A stretch of 64,000 nucleotides of DNA from Ctenosaura bakeri (GCA_948474755.1 CAOLHI010000062.1:682001-746000), one strand, 5' to 3'; counted from the first letter of the stretch, positions 24,807 through 36,059 are shown. Translations and numbers: made by a program. The notes: generated by a model not told the origin, from the letters alone.

Positions 24807-25712
24807 TGTTACCCTGCTTTCTGGGGGTCCTGTGAGGGACACCTAAATGCGCTCTCAATTATACAAGTTGGGGAAATTAGTCAAAGAGCACAAGCTAGCA
24901 GTGCGAGAGGCAGGGCAAGGGAGCGGAATCTTTTACCCTATGTATACGGGGTCAGGCCCAGTCAGAAATCACACAAACTGTTCAAATTTAAGTGTTTTAT
25001 TGGCACAGATGTTAAAATCCATACAATCACTCAGCTGCACTCACTCCAACAAGTATACAAGACTATAGAAATTTAGAAAGAGGTGAAAATTAAGAGAGAG
25101 AGAGAGAGAGAGGGTTTGAGTTAATACTGTACCAATCCAGAAGTCTTCAGGTCGGAGAAAATGATCTCAGCCACACCTTTTGAGGCTGAGGGGAGCTTAC
25201 CAGCTTCATGTTTTGCGGATCTGAGAGAACTCTGAACTCTGAACTCCAAAAACTCCAAAAAGGAGAAGGAAAAGGGCCTAGTTATAGAGCTGACCCATGT
25301 CCTGGGGAACAGATGGATGCAGTTTTACGAAGATAGATTTCAGCTTTGTAGTTCAAAGAAAATACAGCCAAGCATCCTTGTAGTTTCCTGCAAGATGAGT
25401 ATCTCATCAGGGGATGTATACCTCAAGGTGTCACATTCCAGGCTGTTTGCATTGTTTATTTGCTCCCGGAGAATTATTGTCTCCTGATCACTCCTGAAAA
25501 TCCATTCAAGTGGCCTTTGAGCTATCTGCAAGATTTACTCAGGATGTGTGAAAGAAAAAAGGCTATTTTTTTTTTATCTATCTCCATAGCTCTACTGCCT
25601 ACGTGTCCTTCCAGTACATCTCTATGGCTCACTATGTTTGATATAAAATAATTAGAATCCTCAGGACATAGTTTTTAGGTGTGTTAGGGGGCTTACAGTA
25701 TTTCATGTTAAC
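24807..25712 (-). mobile_element. Solo LTR, copy C (about 906 bp, right edge approximate)
   Basis: It begins TGTTACCCTG and shares 'gggggtcctg', 'ggggaaattag', 'gcgagaggcagg' and 'ttttaccctatgtatac' with copies A and B. On the minus strand it has a polyadenylation signal (CCAATAAAAC, about 24993-25002) and a TATA-like CTATAAC (about 25281). The right edge is set at an ATGTTAAC resembling the end of copy D, and is uncertain. It contains a (GA)n tract at 25092-25113 and no coding sequence. Confidence 0.6.
25092..25113 (+). repeat. (GA)n microsatellite inside LTR copy C
   Basis: About 11 uninterrupted AG dinucleotides. Confidence 0.95.
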
Positions 25713-26190
25713 TTAATCTCTATGAGGGCATCAAATTGATAGTTGGGAATAGTAAATTAAATGTTATGCCCAAAGGTAAAGAATGATTTGCCATGTCACA
25801 AATTAATCTTGCCTACAATTTGAGCTCCTTGAATCCAAATTTTGCCTTGTCCTTTCAGTCTGGAATCCAGAGGAAAAAGAAATAGTGCCTGGGACCAGCC
25901 AAGATGTCTTGTCCTAGTCTTGTATTGCCTTATGAAAGAGGTGAGCCTTACCATATTACTTAGGTTTACCAGAACGAAAATTTGAGAGGGGTCCTTCATG
26001 TGGAATAGTTGTGTAGCAGAGGGAATTTCAGCAGCTTATTGCTTGTTACTTGGTTGTGTGACCAGTTTTCAATCTGGCAATCTAGGTAGGTGAATCCTCA
26101 TGAAAGCAGACTCATTGCTATGTTTTGTTTATTGTATCCTTCACTCTAAGGCTTTTTAATATTGATGCGTTGATGGAATTATACAGAATC
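25713..26190. other. No gene seen
   Basis: Short unique-looking segment. Confidence 0.4.
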
Positions 26191-26193
26191 TAG

Positions 26194-26610
26194 GGCCCTT
26201 TTCGCACCTTACCTTTGTTGCGGCAGTGGGGAGTGGCACTCGTGTGAGCAGCCGTTTGCGCAAGCCACTCACGGCAGCCCTTCTGCCTCCCACAGTGGCT
26301 TACCAGTTGCGCAACTGTTGTGCTAGCACCCCACCCCTTCCTTTCGCAGCACAGCTGCGCTAGGGGAGGAAGTGTGACCAGGCCGGCTTATTCGGCACAC
26401 CACACGCAGGTAAGTGCGCGAGGGCCCCACAAGTATTGCGTGACTGTGCAGTATTTTCGGCTTAGAGCCGAAAATGAAAAAAAGTGCGTGCATCCCGCTT
26501 TAGGCTCCTGAGTGTCGCGTGAGTGGGAGTGCATCGTACAGACTGAATGCTGCCATTTACGCGACGCTCAAGGGGCCCTCGTGCAAAAAAACCTGCATGC
26601 AAAAAGGGGC
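26194..26610 (+). mobile_element. Harbinger-like MITE, family A copy 4 (417 bp) with TAG TSD
   Basis: The left end is GGCCCTTTTCGCACCTTACC and the right end ATGCAAAAAGGGGC. TAG flanks both sides (26191-26193, 26611-26613). It is the most CpG-rich copy, which suggests the youngest. It carries a 10-bp perfect stem with a 3-nt loop, ATTTTCGGCT-tag-AGCCGAAAAT (26453-26475). Confidence 0.8.
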
Positions 26611-26861
26611 TAGGAGATAATTTCTTCTATTTTAAATCTTACTAAGATTTTATGCCTCTAACAAATTCCTCTGACATTGTTGTGTGTCTTCTGTGTGATA
26701 CTTCTAAGGCTGTAAGTTGTAAATCCACCTTCTTTGATTTTTGACATTTCCTTTTATAAGACTGTGGTGTCACTGCACTACAGAGTTCTCCCCACAGCTT
26801 TACTGGCTAGTTTCTACATAGGAGGATGAAGAAAAACCTAAGGTAAAGATTCCACGTTGAA

Positions 26862-27063
26862 GGCCATTTCCGCACCACACTGTTATAGTGCTATTATTCC
26901 ACTTTCAACATCATCTGGAATTCTGGGGTTTGTAATTTACTGGGGCCAAAGAGCTCTTTGGTTGACAATTCTAAATGCCCCTCCCAAAACTGCAAATCCC
27001 TGGATTCTATAGGGTGTTCAAAGTGGAATAGTAACACTATAACAGCGTAGTGTGGAAATGGCC
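26862..27063. mobile_element. Foldback MITE, family B (202 bp)
   Basis: The ends are GGCCATTTCCGCACCACACT and GCGTAGTGTGGAAATGGCC, with near-complete arm complementarity (CTGTTATAGTGCTATTATTCC against GGAATAGTAACACTATAACAG). It is the best-preserved single B copy here. Flanks GAA/ATA give no duplication. Confidence 0.8.
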
Positions 27064-27499
27064 ATAGTTTTTGATAATAGCCATCATAGCAGGTGAGAGG
27101 AGGAATGACTACTGATTTTGATAGTGCTTAGATGTGTGACAGAATATCTACTTCCAGTATTAAATGACATTATGGACTTAGGACAGGGGAGTTTGCTGTT
27201 AAAATCAGTCACCAGTACTACAAACAATGTGGAGAGGGGTTCTTATGAAATACTGTGAGGGACTAAATCATTAATGCTGCACACAAATAGGATCCTACAT
27301 GAAATATTATTTCCCCTTTCACAGAGACAATCTGGCCATGGTCAACCACATTCTACTAACAACTCAGTGGGAGAATTTGCATTGCAATGGTACTTGGGAC
27401 AGCCTTTATAAATTGTGGAAGCTTAATTTGATCAAATATAATATACTAGGATTATTGTGAGGAATATCTGTTACACAATCTTGTGGTCTATTTGTGCAC
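27064..27499. other. No gene seen
   Basis: Short unique-looking segment. Confidence 0.4.
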
Positions 27500-27780
27500 A
27501 CAGTTAAAAGTGTTGGTGTATTGAACTATAAAGTCCTACATGGCTTAAATCCAAGTATCTTAGGGATGGCTTCTTTCACATTAATGTGTCCATATATTCT
27601 ATCTTCCATTGAAACTTTTTTTTTCTTCCTGCTCCCAGTGTATATTTTATATATTGGTATACTTATTCTACAACAAGATAGAAAGAATATACAAACATAT
27701 TTTTAAAAAAGGTTTAAAGACATGCTTTTCAAATATCAAAGAACTTTGATGAGAAGAATTCTGATCTGATAAGAGTCTTC
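27500..27780 (+). mobile_element. L2 LINE fragment (ORF2 C-terminal part)
   Basis: The frame reads YKVLHGLNPS followed by a leucine- and proline-containing stretch, the pattern of the C-terminal end of vertebrate L2 ORF2 (YKALHGL-P-YL). The frame then decays. I see no 3' UTR or tail. Confidence 0.5.
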
Positions 27781-29639
27781 ACAGCTTGAGACTTATTATA
27801 TATGAATTAAAAGAAAAAAATAATTTACTGCACAGAAAATGCTGTTTCCATCCAAAACAACCACATGTGAATTTTGCATAGAAGAAGTCCCTATAGAGAA
27901 TAGTGATGGGGAAAATTACTTGCTGCTTCATTTAAAAGAAAAAAAAAGAAAATGAATACATCACTATTCTGGAAGTCTGTAGTAACTTTACCTCTGGTGA
28001 TTGTGATTTGCAGAAAGAGTATTTGGTAGCAGATAGGAGAAAAGAAACTTTCATTCCATATTTCCATGTGAATGACTCTCTTCCTTCATGGAGAGACCTT
28101 TAATTGTTCTTTAAAATGTGGCAATGTTGTCCAAACTTTGAAGGTGCTATCCACATGCTGAACCCTAGCCTGGAAAAATGTTGGAGAGCTAATTTGACCC
28201 AGAATGGAGTTACTACTCAACTGGAATAGAAGCCACTAATGTCCACTGTAGTTCATTCAGTTCACATTTTGATAAGAATCTATCATGGTCAAATGTCCTG
28301 AATCAATACATGAGCTGGAACACTCTTTATGGGAAACTGGAACTGACAGAATCTGTTCTCTTTCCCAGAATTCCTCAGATGAAGAGAAATTGCAATGCAC
28401 TGTCAACTTTCAGGAAAAAAAATCTAATGCCAATATAACACATGACCTGATAAATGTCACTGGTATTATGAAAACTCTCTAGATATATTCCAAAATTACT
28501 AACTTTAACACACATACACACTCTCTCAAAATGTACTTTTTTGTGTGATACATAGGTAACAACTCTAGCTTTATAACAAATAAATTAATGTGGCAGTAGT
28601 AAAGTCATGTGGTCTTTCCCAAAATTAGCATGGAAGGACATATTTGTTGTGACAAGTCTGGGATAGCTGTCAAACATAAATAACCTCAAAGACCTCTCAT
28701 AATGAATTAAATCCAATTTACATTCTTGACATATCCTCATCGTAAAGCAATCCAATAAGTGGAAATACCAGACCTTCACAACGTTAAATCACTCATCTTA
28801 TTCTGAGAGTAGCCAGCAATAATTTCAAGCCTAATAACATATGTCATTGCCACAAGTCTATTAATTAAGGAAAGTTGTTTGAGAGTTGCATAAAATGTAA
28901 TGAGTAACTGTAAATTTTAATACTGAGTGCCATGCTCAATAGTAAATATTCTTTTGATCATTAATGTTAAAACTTCCAAAACAGAACTTTGAAAAGTTTG
29001 GTTTCTAGAACTATCACTAGATTCCATGGCCTAGAATTTTAAGGGTTGTTTCTTTTCTAAAGAAATAAGTATTTTATAGGAATGGTTTTCACAGTGGACT
29101 CTTGGGAATCTTGGAGTTTCCCTCAAACTGATTAGGGTGTTCTCAGTGAGAAGACCAGCAATAAAGTCTAAGCTTTCCCAAAAAGACTGTTTCAGCCATT
29201 TCTATAGGAGATGGATATAAGAAACCTATGGTAGGGGGTCATGATCTTGAATGATCTTGGTGGTCACCTCACCATTTCTGCATGAGGCAATGTTCATATT
29301 TAAAGTCCTCTGGGCCAAAGTGTGTGTTATATTTAAAGTGTAGTATGTAGTACAGCTCTGTTCTTAATGTAATTGAAAATGGTTTTGGAGGAAGAATTAC
29401 TGGAACCAAAATACATGTAGAGAGGGAGAATTATCCCTACTGTCCACAGAAAATATGGCAAAGATCCCAGTAAAAAAGCTATGTTTAATACTCCTCATCT
29501 ACAAATAACAATTGAAAGTCATAAACTTATACTCAACTAAAGAAAAAAAAATGAAACATGACAGAATGTCATGTGCTGAGCATGGCATAGTTTGGCTCTA
29601 TGGTGCTATACTCTTTTCAGCATAAACGTTGCACTGAGA
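27781..29639. other. No gene seen
   Basis: AT-rich unique-looking DNA. Short frames are chance. Confidence 0.4.
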
Positions 29640-29867
29640 AAGAGCCCAGGTGGCACAGTGGATAAATGCCATTACTGCAGCCACAGTGTTGTGAGTTCAA
29701 TCCTGCAGGGCTCCACATTAACTCAGCCTTCCATCTTTCCATAGATCAGTAAAATGAGTACCCAGCTTGATGAGGGCAATTAGCTAAATACATTATGAAC
29801 TGCTTAGGGAGTGCCTTGCACTGGTAAGCAGTATAGAAATGTAACTTCTATTGCTATTGCTATTCAT
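29640..29867 (+). mobile_element. Sauria-type SINE
   Basis: It starts 'agagcccaggtggcacagtgg' with tRNA-like promoter boxes (B-box 'gttgtgagttcaatcc'). It ends 'ggtaagcagtatagaaatgtaacttctattgctattgctatt'. A CTATTG-repeat tail of this kind is known for squamate SINEs that share a 3' end with Bov-B LINEs. It is a moderately diverged full-length copy. Confidence 0.75.
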
Positions 29868-30129
29868 CATAAAAGCTCATGTGGAAGAAGGTGCCAAAAA
29901 AGAAGCACAAGGAGGCATATATTAGTGTATCCTTTAACCTATTTGGCAAATTAAGCCAAGATTTAGTCAGCTTTCCAAGGCCATCCCTAATGCCAATTAG
30001 GCTGGTGACTGTTTAAGGATATTTGCTTGTGTGTACGTGCATAATGAAAGTATACTTGGAGTAAAGTGTACGATTTGAATTGTACATTCCCATTTGGGAG
30101 AATGATATAAATTAAATAGATAGGTAGAT
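29868..30129. other. No gene seen
   Basis: Short unique segment between the SINE and the GATA array. Confidence 0.4.

Positions 30130-30186
<57 letters not shown>
30130..30186 (+). repeat. (GATA)n microsatellite
   Basis: About 14 uninterrupted GATA/ATAG units. Confidence 0.95.
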
Positions 30187-31591
30187 TTTCAATTCAAAAA
30201 AGGATACTATGGTTCTTGAAAATGCAGACAGAGACAAAAGAAATCACAAACAAACAAATCAGTAACTAAAATAAAAAATATATTAGGACATGTTTACACT
30301 GCAAAAAGGCAACATTATTTCAAGATACTTAAATCTGAAACAAACAAAACTAACAGAACTGAAATTTGAAGAATATGAACACTGTGAAAAGATTGGTTAA
30401 ATACAATCTCCCTCTCAGGGGGGAAAAAAAAGCCTAAAAAGAACTAATACCAGAATTAGACTCTTATTGTTGCTATTGTTATTGGTAGCCTTATTTGTAA
30501 GCTGTTCTAAGCACTAATTGGTTAGACAAGTATAAAAATAACTGTATCAGCAGCAGGAACACAAACATTGGGTCACGCAGTGAAATATATTTGCATTGGG
30601 TCCAGAATGGATGAAAGGAAGTCCTTGTAGAAGATGCATGAGGAAGAAATTTACAATGACTAACAACTAAAATAGCCAATGAAACATCCATGTTATCAGG
30701 GTGAGTAGGATGAATTGGATAGCTGACCCCTGATTCTGAGATATTAAAGGAGTAGTGTATTCTTCTCTTCCATTTAAAGCCCTAAAACCTTATCTTCTAT
30801 CCCTTACTGTCAAAATCTGAAATAACACCCTAGTCTCAGCATGGTTATTCACATGAAATGATCACACCATTATATGTTGCTGGCTCTGACTGTTTTAAAA
30901 TTCAGAGTGGTATTTTTCCCTCACTTTCAGGAATGCATGGTTACATTCTGAATAATTGGAGCCTTCCTTGACTGCTGTAATATAATCCCTGTGGGAATGC
31001 CCTGGAAGACTGTTATTAGCCATTATCCTAGGGGGATAGTATTGGTTACAAAGTTAACTAATTGACTAACAATATCCCACTTTGTCAGAAATGAGCAAAC
31101 ATAAATTAACCATGATGTTTCGAAATATAAATTGTTAATGAATATTAATTGTATACTTTTAAGACCTTGTTTGAAAATGCATCCTTGCACGCTTCGTTAG
31201 TTCCTATTCTTAGTTCATTAACTTTGGTACTTTCCTTTCCACTGAATAAAATTAACTTTATTCATATAATCTGTTCCATTAAGCCTTTTGTAAACCTCAA
31301 CTCTTTACTCCCTGATCTTACTATAATCTATGGAAATGAGTTATATTTCTTAAGTATGCAGAACAGTTCATCAATTACAGGCTGATGTCATCTTTTTAAT
31401 CTTCTCTTTCTAGATTTTTACCTTACACATTGTCCTTCACAAACTAAGACGCTACACTGAATAAAGTAAAGAACCTATCAGTTTCCCATTGAGAGCCATG
31501 AATGAGAAACTGTTTCCACTAATACCAAAGTCTTCCCCTGCCTCCCCAATCCAAGGCTGGATATTTTTAAAGTATGACTTGTTCATTAACT
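30187..31591. other. No gene seen
   Basis: AT-rich unique-looking DNA. Confidence 0.4.
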
Positions 31592-31930
31592 AAGGCCCTT
31601 TTCACACAAGGCGAGGAAATCGCGCTGTGATGTTTCCGGCTGTTTTTTTTCTGTATCAGCGCTACCACGTATTTTAAATTATGAAGTTCCACACGCTGCT
31701 AGCGTGAACTGGGCTAGTGTGTGTCCAGAAATCCACACTATCTTCTCATGGCCACGCCCGTTAGTCTCCTTACCTCGCCCCCTTCGCCTGTGATTGGCTG
31801 GGTTTTTTTAAAAGAATATGGTTCCGTGCGTCATTACACACGTGTGCATGCACACACAGCCACCTAGGTCCTCCCACCTAGGTCCTCCCACCCAGGTCCC
31901 TCCGCCCCCCTTCCTTTGAAGCCTCTGTGG
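31592..31930 (+). mobile_element. Left end of a Harbinger-like element (right end not found)
   Basis: It starts TAA|GGCCCTTTTCACACAAGG, the same terminus and TAA context as the 772-bp element at 11.6 kb. It then becomes CpG-richer, with a three-unit 15-bp tandem repeat (CACCTAGGTCCTCCC type) at 31861-31905. No matching ...GAAAGGGCC end lies downstream, so the element is truncated or its right end is too diverged to see. Confidence 0.45.
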
Positions 31931-32212
31931 AGAGATCACTTTTGTGCTTGAGTGTTTTTTCTCGGCTCCTCTTTCTGCTGTTTTGTGCTGGTTTTGCAAT
32001 GGAAGAAGAGGGGATGACCAACGTTGCCAGGGTCCCATTGCTCAAAAGATACTGTGAATACAGGGGTTTGAGTGCTGGAGACGTACACCTTCATTTTAGC
32101 TGGGAAGGGAAGCAGTTGGGTCACTCACAACAGAGGCCATTCCACCTACCCACCCTCCCTCCCCGCTGGGATTCAGTCCAGGGGTGACCAAATGCCACTC
32201 TTTCCAGACGCC

Positions 32213-32282
32213 GGACTGCAGCTCCCAGCATTCTTCTCCATGGCCTTTGCAGTTGGTTTGGGGCTGCTGGGAGCTGCAGTCC
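32213..32282. repeat. Foldback repeat, 18-bp perfect arms
   Basis: Left arm GGACTGCAGCTCCCAGCA (32213-32230) and right arm its exact reverse complement (32265-32282), with a 34-nt loop. Confidence 0.85.
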
Positions 32283-32481
32283 ACCAGAGGGGCGCCTGTA
32301 CCCACAGAGGGGCATGCATCCTTCCCCTGCTGCTCTGGATGCCTCTGTGGCGCTCTCAAAGCCTGCCCCACCCAGAACTACACTTCCCGGCATGCTTTGG
32401 GAAGAGGGCTGTGACGTCTCCCAGGTCTTCCAAAGACGGAGCGGCGCTGTAACCAATGGAGCGCCTGGCGTGGCGTGGCTC

Positions 32482-32546
32482 ATGGAGCGCCTGGGGGCGG
32501 TGGAGGCAGCCACGGCAGCAGAGCCCAGCAGGAGAAGCCCGGGGAG
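32482..32546 (+). CDS. Candidate first coding exon of an unidentified gene
   Basis: ATG at 32482, about 30 bp downstream of the CCAAT box, opens a frame starting MERLGAVEAATAAEPSRRSPG. It runs to AG|GTGAAA, a good match to the splice-donor consensus, at 32546/32547. The alanine-, glutamate- and arginine-rich composition is ordinary for CpG-island first exons. A second ATG at 32456 in another frame begins an identical 13-bp phrase (ATGGAGCGCCTGG), so this stretch contains a direct duplication and the true start is uncertain. No downstream exon was recognised in the remaining 31 kb. The product is unknown, and the open frame could be an effect of GC-rich composition. Confidence 0.25.
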
Positions 32547-32754
32547 GTGAAAAGGGGGAACCCTGTAAGGGCAGGGGTACCCGCAGCCCTCCATATTGGG
32601 GCTGTACTGAAACACCCAGCGCTCCCAACCGGCAGGGGAATGCTGGGTATTTTCGTCCGACAAAATAGAGGTGTTAGAAAGGATATGAATCCCCCCTCCC
32701 TGACTCCCAAGGTGCCGTCTGAAGTCAGATGAGGGGGAGAGCTTGTCAGTCTTG

Positions 32755-32812
32755 GGACTACAATTCCCAGCAACTCCTATATGGGAGGATGGGAGCTGCA
32801 GTCCAAAGACAA
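32755..32812. repeat. Short foldback repeat (GGACTACAATTCCCAGC type)
   Basis: 'gggactacaattcccagca' pairs imperfectly with 'gatgggagctgcagtcc' about 25 bp downstream. It is the same class as the foldback at 32213. Confidence 0.6.
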
Positions 32813-33572
32813 CTGCAGGGGTCTATATTCCCCATCTCTAGCTTATTTTTTTCATGGGGGAGGCATTTCAGCTTGGGATTCCCCCACCAATAAACGCACT
32901 CCATTTTCAAAATAAGTTTTTTTAATCTTATTTTATTGGCATTTAGGTCCTTGAGCTCTTCCCTTCCCCCCAAAAAAATCTCCAGTTTCAAAAGAAGTTG
33001 AAATCTATTTCGTCTGAGGTATATAAGCAGCAGAGGCAGACACTGAGTGGCTCTCCAGACCTTGGGTTCCAATTCCGGGAGAAAGGCAGCCTAAAAATAT
33101 AATAAATAAAAAAATTAAATAAACTTTGAAACCCCCCCCCCAAAAAAAAATAAAACTGCAATGAAAAACTGATTGGTAAAAAGTGTTTTATAATTGCCAC
33201 CCAAAAGACCACTTTTTCCATCTCTCACAGGGCAAAGAGATGGATTTTAGAGTGCCTACCCCACAGGAAAGACTGCATGTCCCATTTCTCCCTGCAGAAG
33301 GTCATGTTGAAGTTGTTTTTGAAGGAGCAATATGCCCTTTATACGAGGAAGGAGTTGATTTTTCAGGAGGGGTAAAGGGAAGGGAAAATATTGTGGGTCC
33401 CATTCAGCATGCCAGCCAACACATGGAGACTATTTTAAAAAATAATTAAGGGGGATACGTGCGTGCCATCAGATCAGGGGAGAGAACAGGCAGTCTTTTG
33501 TTCAGATAAGAGGAAGGAGAAGGCATTCAGCAGAACCCCACTAAATAAAAGCCCACCAACCACATATCCCCA
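32813..33572. other. No gene seen; LINE/SINE-type tail at about 33075-33123
   Basis: 'gggagaaaggcagcctaaaaatataataaataaa' at about 33078-33111 is a typical L2/SINE 3' terminus. The rest (including the 33183-33449 frame) is unrecognised. Confidence 0.4.
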
Positions 33573-34652
33573 GCCTCCAGAACCAATATGATAAAATGGG
33601 CCCAAGAAATAGGTCACCCGATATCTTTAGAACAATGGCATAAAGTATGGAAACTCAATCAAGAATTTACTAGCAGTTATAATTTAAAGGAAAACTTTTT
33701 CAAAATGTACTCTAGGTGGTACCTTACTCCAGTTCGAATATCCAAAATAAAAAGAATTAAGGGAGTAGCCACATGTTGGAAATGCCAGGAAGTAGGTTCC
33801 TACTTCCACATGTGGTGGAGTTGTAGTAAAGCTAAAAAATTCTGGGAACAAATTCATAATCAAATGGAGAAAATTTTCAAAATCAAGTTTAAATTATCTC
33901 CGGAAATCTATCTTTTAAATATCTTAGAAGGAATAGAAGCAAAAATAAAAAGAGAAGTGGTGAGAATTTTTTGTTATTTGATCTACGCTGCCAGGATTAC
34001 GTTTGCAAAGTTCTGGAAATCAAAAGATATTCCAACGTTGGATGTCTGGAGGCATAAAATTTACGAATTCGCTGAATTGGACAAATTAACACTAAATTTA
34101 CAGAATAAATCAAAAGAAATATTTTGTCAAGAATGGGAAGCAATGAAGGTAGTGTGGGAAGAAGAATGGGGTGAATCTGCAATAATAGGTATGTTTGGAT
34201 AAATCTAGAGAAAAGAAAAGAGAAGAGAGGAAAGAGAAAAGAGAAAAGAGAGGAAAGTAAGGGGGAAAGGGAGAAATAGGAAGAAGAGATCGTTTGACCA
34301 CATTCAAAGATAAAAGAAGCAGGTAGCAAGGTGGGATAGTTAGACCGGTAAAAGGAAAAAATAAGAATACAAAATGAATGGGGGGGGGAAGAATGCATAT
34401 TAAGCAATACCCAAGGTGGGATAAAGAAGTCAATGTATGTTGTATGATTGGAAGAAGAGGGAAGTTGGAAGTTGGAAGAATGAAGAAGTTATGATACGAA
34501 GAAGGTTTGTATATGTGTGTGTTTTTTTGTTTTTGTTTTTTTATATATATACATTTATTGTATTTTTGTATGGTTCGTGTTTTCTTTTATGTGTATGTTT
34601 TGTGATTGGAATGTACATGTTAATAAAATTTATTTTTAATAATAAAAAATGA
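33573..34652 (+). mobile_element. L1 LINE, 5'-truncated
   Basis: It holds the end of L1 ORF2 (33588-34202), a purine-rich AAGAGAGGAAAG-type 3' UTR (34205-34290) characteristic of L1, and a terminal AATAAAATTTATTTTTAATAATAAAAAA tail. The uninterrupted frame and intact tail suggest a fairly young insertion. I could not find a matching target duplication by eye. Confidence 0.85.
33588..34202 (+). CDS. L1 ORF2 C-terminal region (retrotransposon, partial)
   Basis: 205 codons are open through to a natural stop. L1 ORF2p is an endonuclease-reverse transcriptase that copies L1 RNA at the target site. This part lies after the reverse-transcriptase domain. It contains the L1 C-terminal cysteine/histidine knuckle at about residues 65-81 (CWKC, then H and C, spacing C-x2-C-x7-H-x4-C), preceded by a tryptophan- and lysine-rich segment (TPVRISKIK). 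The first ATG is internal to the original protein, so there is no genuine start and no RT or endonuclease domain. The product could not act alone. The family assignment is firm from the knuckle, the 3' UTR and the tail. A squamate origin is inferred from the overall context. Confidence 0.8.
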   Translation: MIKWAQEIGHPISLEQWHKVWKLNQEFTSSYNLKENFFKMYSRWYLTPVRISKIKRIKGVATCWKCQEVGSYFHMWWSCSKAKKFWEQIHNQMEKIFKIKFKLSPEIYLLNILEGIEAKIKREVVRIFCYLIYAARITFAKFWKSKDIPTLDVWRHKIYEFAELDKLTLNLQNKSKEIFCQEWEAMKVVWEEEWGESAIIGMFG

Positions 34653-36059
34653 AGATGTTTAAGAAGGGCAATAATCTATGATGATGACAATAATCATAGA
34701 TTGCATGTAGATGATCATAGGAAAAAGAGTAGAATCACACATTACTGAAGAATTTGGCCTAAAATCATGAAATTAAGGAGAGCAACAGCTTACCAATTGT
34801 GTGAAGCCAATAGTTTCTTCAGTGGATATATATTCTTCAGGCAAGCAGAAAAATAACTGTACATATGAAAATCACTGAATAGCCAATATAGAGATCAAAT
34901 AGACTACATAATTTGAAGCAGACAATAGAGAAGCTTCATTCTCTGTCCAAAAACAAGACCAGAAGCAAACTGTGGGAACTTTGTGTGTGTCTGTGTGTGT
35001 GTCTGTGTGTGTGTGAGAGAGAGAGAGAGAAAGAAAAAGTAAAGATACAAGTACACACATTCAATTATGGTGTCAAATTTTAGAATTTAAAGACCATGTA
35101 GATAACAGATTTAGTTACTAAGACTAATTGGCCAAGAATCAGATTGCTGGACTGAAGTAGAGACATTATCAAGGAAGGAAGTCTCTCTCTGCAGCCAAAA
35201 AGAAATAAAAACCTTAAATGGATGACAGATGAAGCGCTTCAAAATTTAAAGAAGGAAAACTAAACAATGTCAGAAACAGTGTCATGATTCTGAATGTAAC
35301 TAGTCAGTGACTTGCAAATAGGGGAAAAAACCAAAACCCTATTATAATAGTCATTGCAAAGAAACATGGCAAAATAGTAGAAGAGATCTCTTTTAAAAGA
35401 TCCAAGAAATCAAAGGGAAATTTGAATCAAGAGTAGGGTGCTGAATGATCAATGGAGAAACAATTTACAGGTTCAGGAAATAACAGAAGATGGAAGAATG
35501 AACTGAAGAACTATAAAAACAGATCTGAAAAGATGATATATTTCTTCAAATTAGAACTTTTGTCAGAGAACCTATAATTTAGAATGTGAAGGGGAAGCAG
35601 TTCTCAAAACATTTGGGAATAAATGTTTAGGAATAGGTGGCATAGCAGTAAATATATTTCAAGCTATAGAGACAGATTCATCCAAGTTTAAATGCTGTTG
35701 TCTGTACAAACTGTGTATACATATTTTTGCACAAAATAAATCTTGAACCATGAAGATTTTTTCAGTCCCTAATTCTCCACTTCATGGTTTTCTAATACTC
35801 AAGAAATACATTTTAATCATTTTGAAAATTTTGGAATATTGTTTTCTTCTCTAGGTAATATACATTCCAATGCCCATGAAAGGAGACAGCAGGAATTGTA
35901 GAAGCCATTGGACTATTGCAAAAGTTCCCCATGCAAAATGAGTGATGTTAAAGATTTTATAACAAAATCTTTCACCATACATAGACCAAAAATGCCAAAC
36001 CTCTGACCTGGATTAAAAAAAAGAAGAAACGCTGGAAACCATATTGAACACATGTACTG
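34653..36059. other. No gene seen; (TG)n/(GA)n at about 35.0 kb
   Basis: Contains a compound (TG)n-(GA)n microsatellite at 34982-35035 and otherwise AT-rich DNA. Confidence 0.4.
34982..35035 (+). repeat. Compound (TG)n(GA)n microsatellite
   Basis: TG repeats interrupted by CTG, switching to GA repeats at about 35014. Confidence 0.9.

Larger units (their letters stand above)
31900..32660. promoter_or_regulatory. CpG-island-like candidate promoter
   Basis: This is the only extended GC- and CpG-rich segment in the window. Within about 110 bp it carries a ZNF143/THAP11-type motif, AACTACACTTCCCGGCATGC (32376-32395), a CRE-like TGACGTCT (32412-32419), a CCAAT box in AACCAATGG (32451-32459) and a GC box (GGGGGCGGTGG, near 32493-32503). 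These are classic elements of TATA-less vertebrate promoters. On the caution side, related 'ACTACAATTCCCAGCA' sequences nearby (32213, 32758) belong to foldback repeats, so part of the signal may be repeat-derived. Confidence 0.45.

Noticed and set aside
30130..30186. GATA array as a sex-chromosome marker
   Set aside because: GATA repeats are known to be enriched on some reptile sex chromosomes, but a single 57-bp array is not evidence of location.
32121..32663. 180-codon minus-strand frame in the CpG-rich segment
   Set aside because: It overlaps a foldback repeat and several other open frames. The high GC content lowers stop frequency, and no recognisable domain or start context is present.
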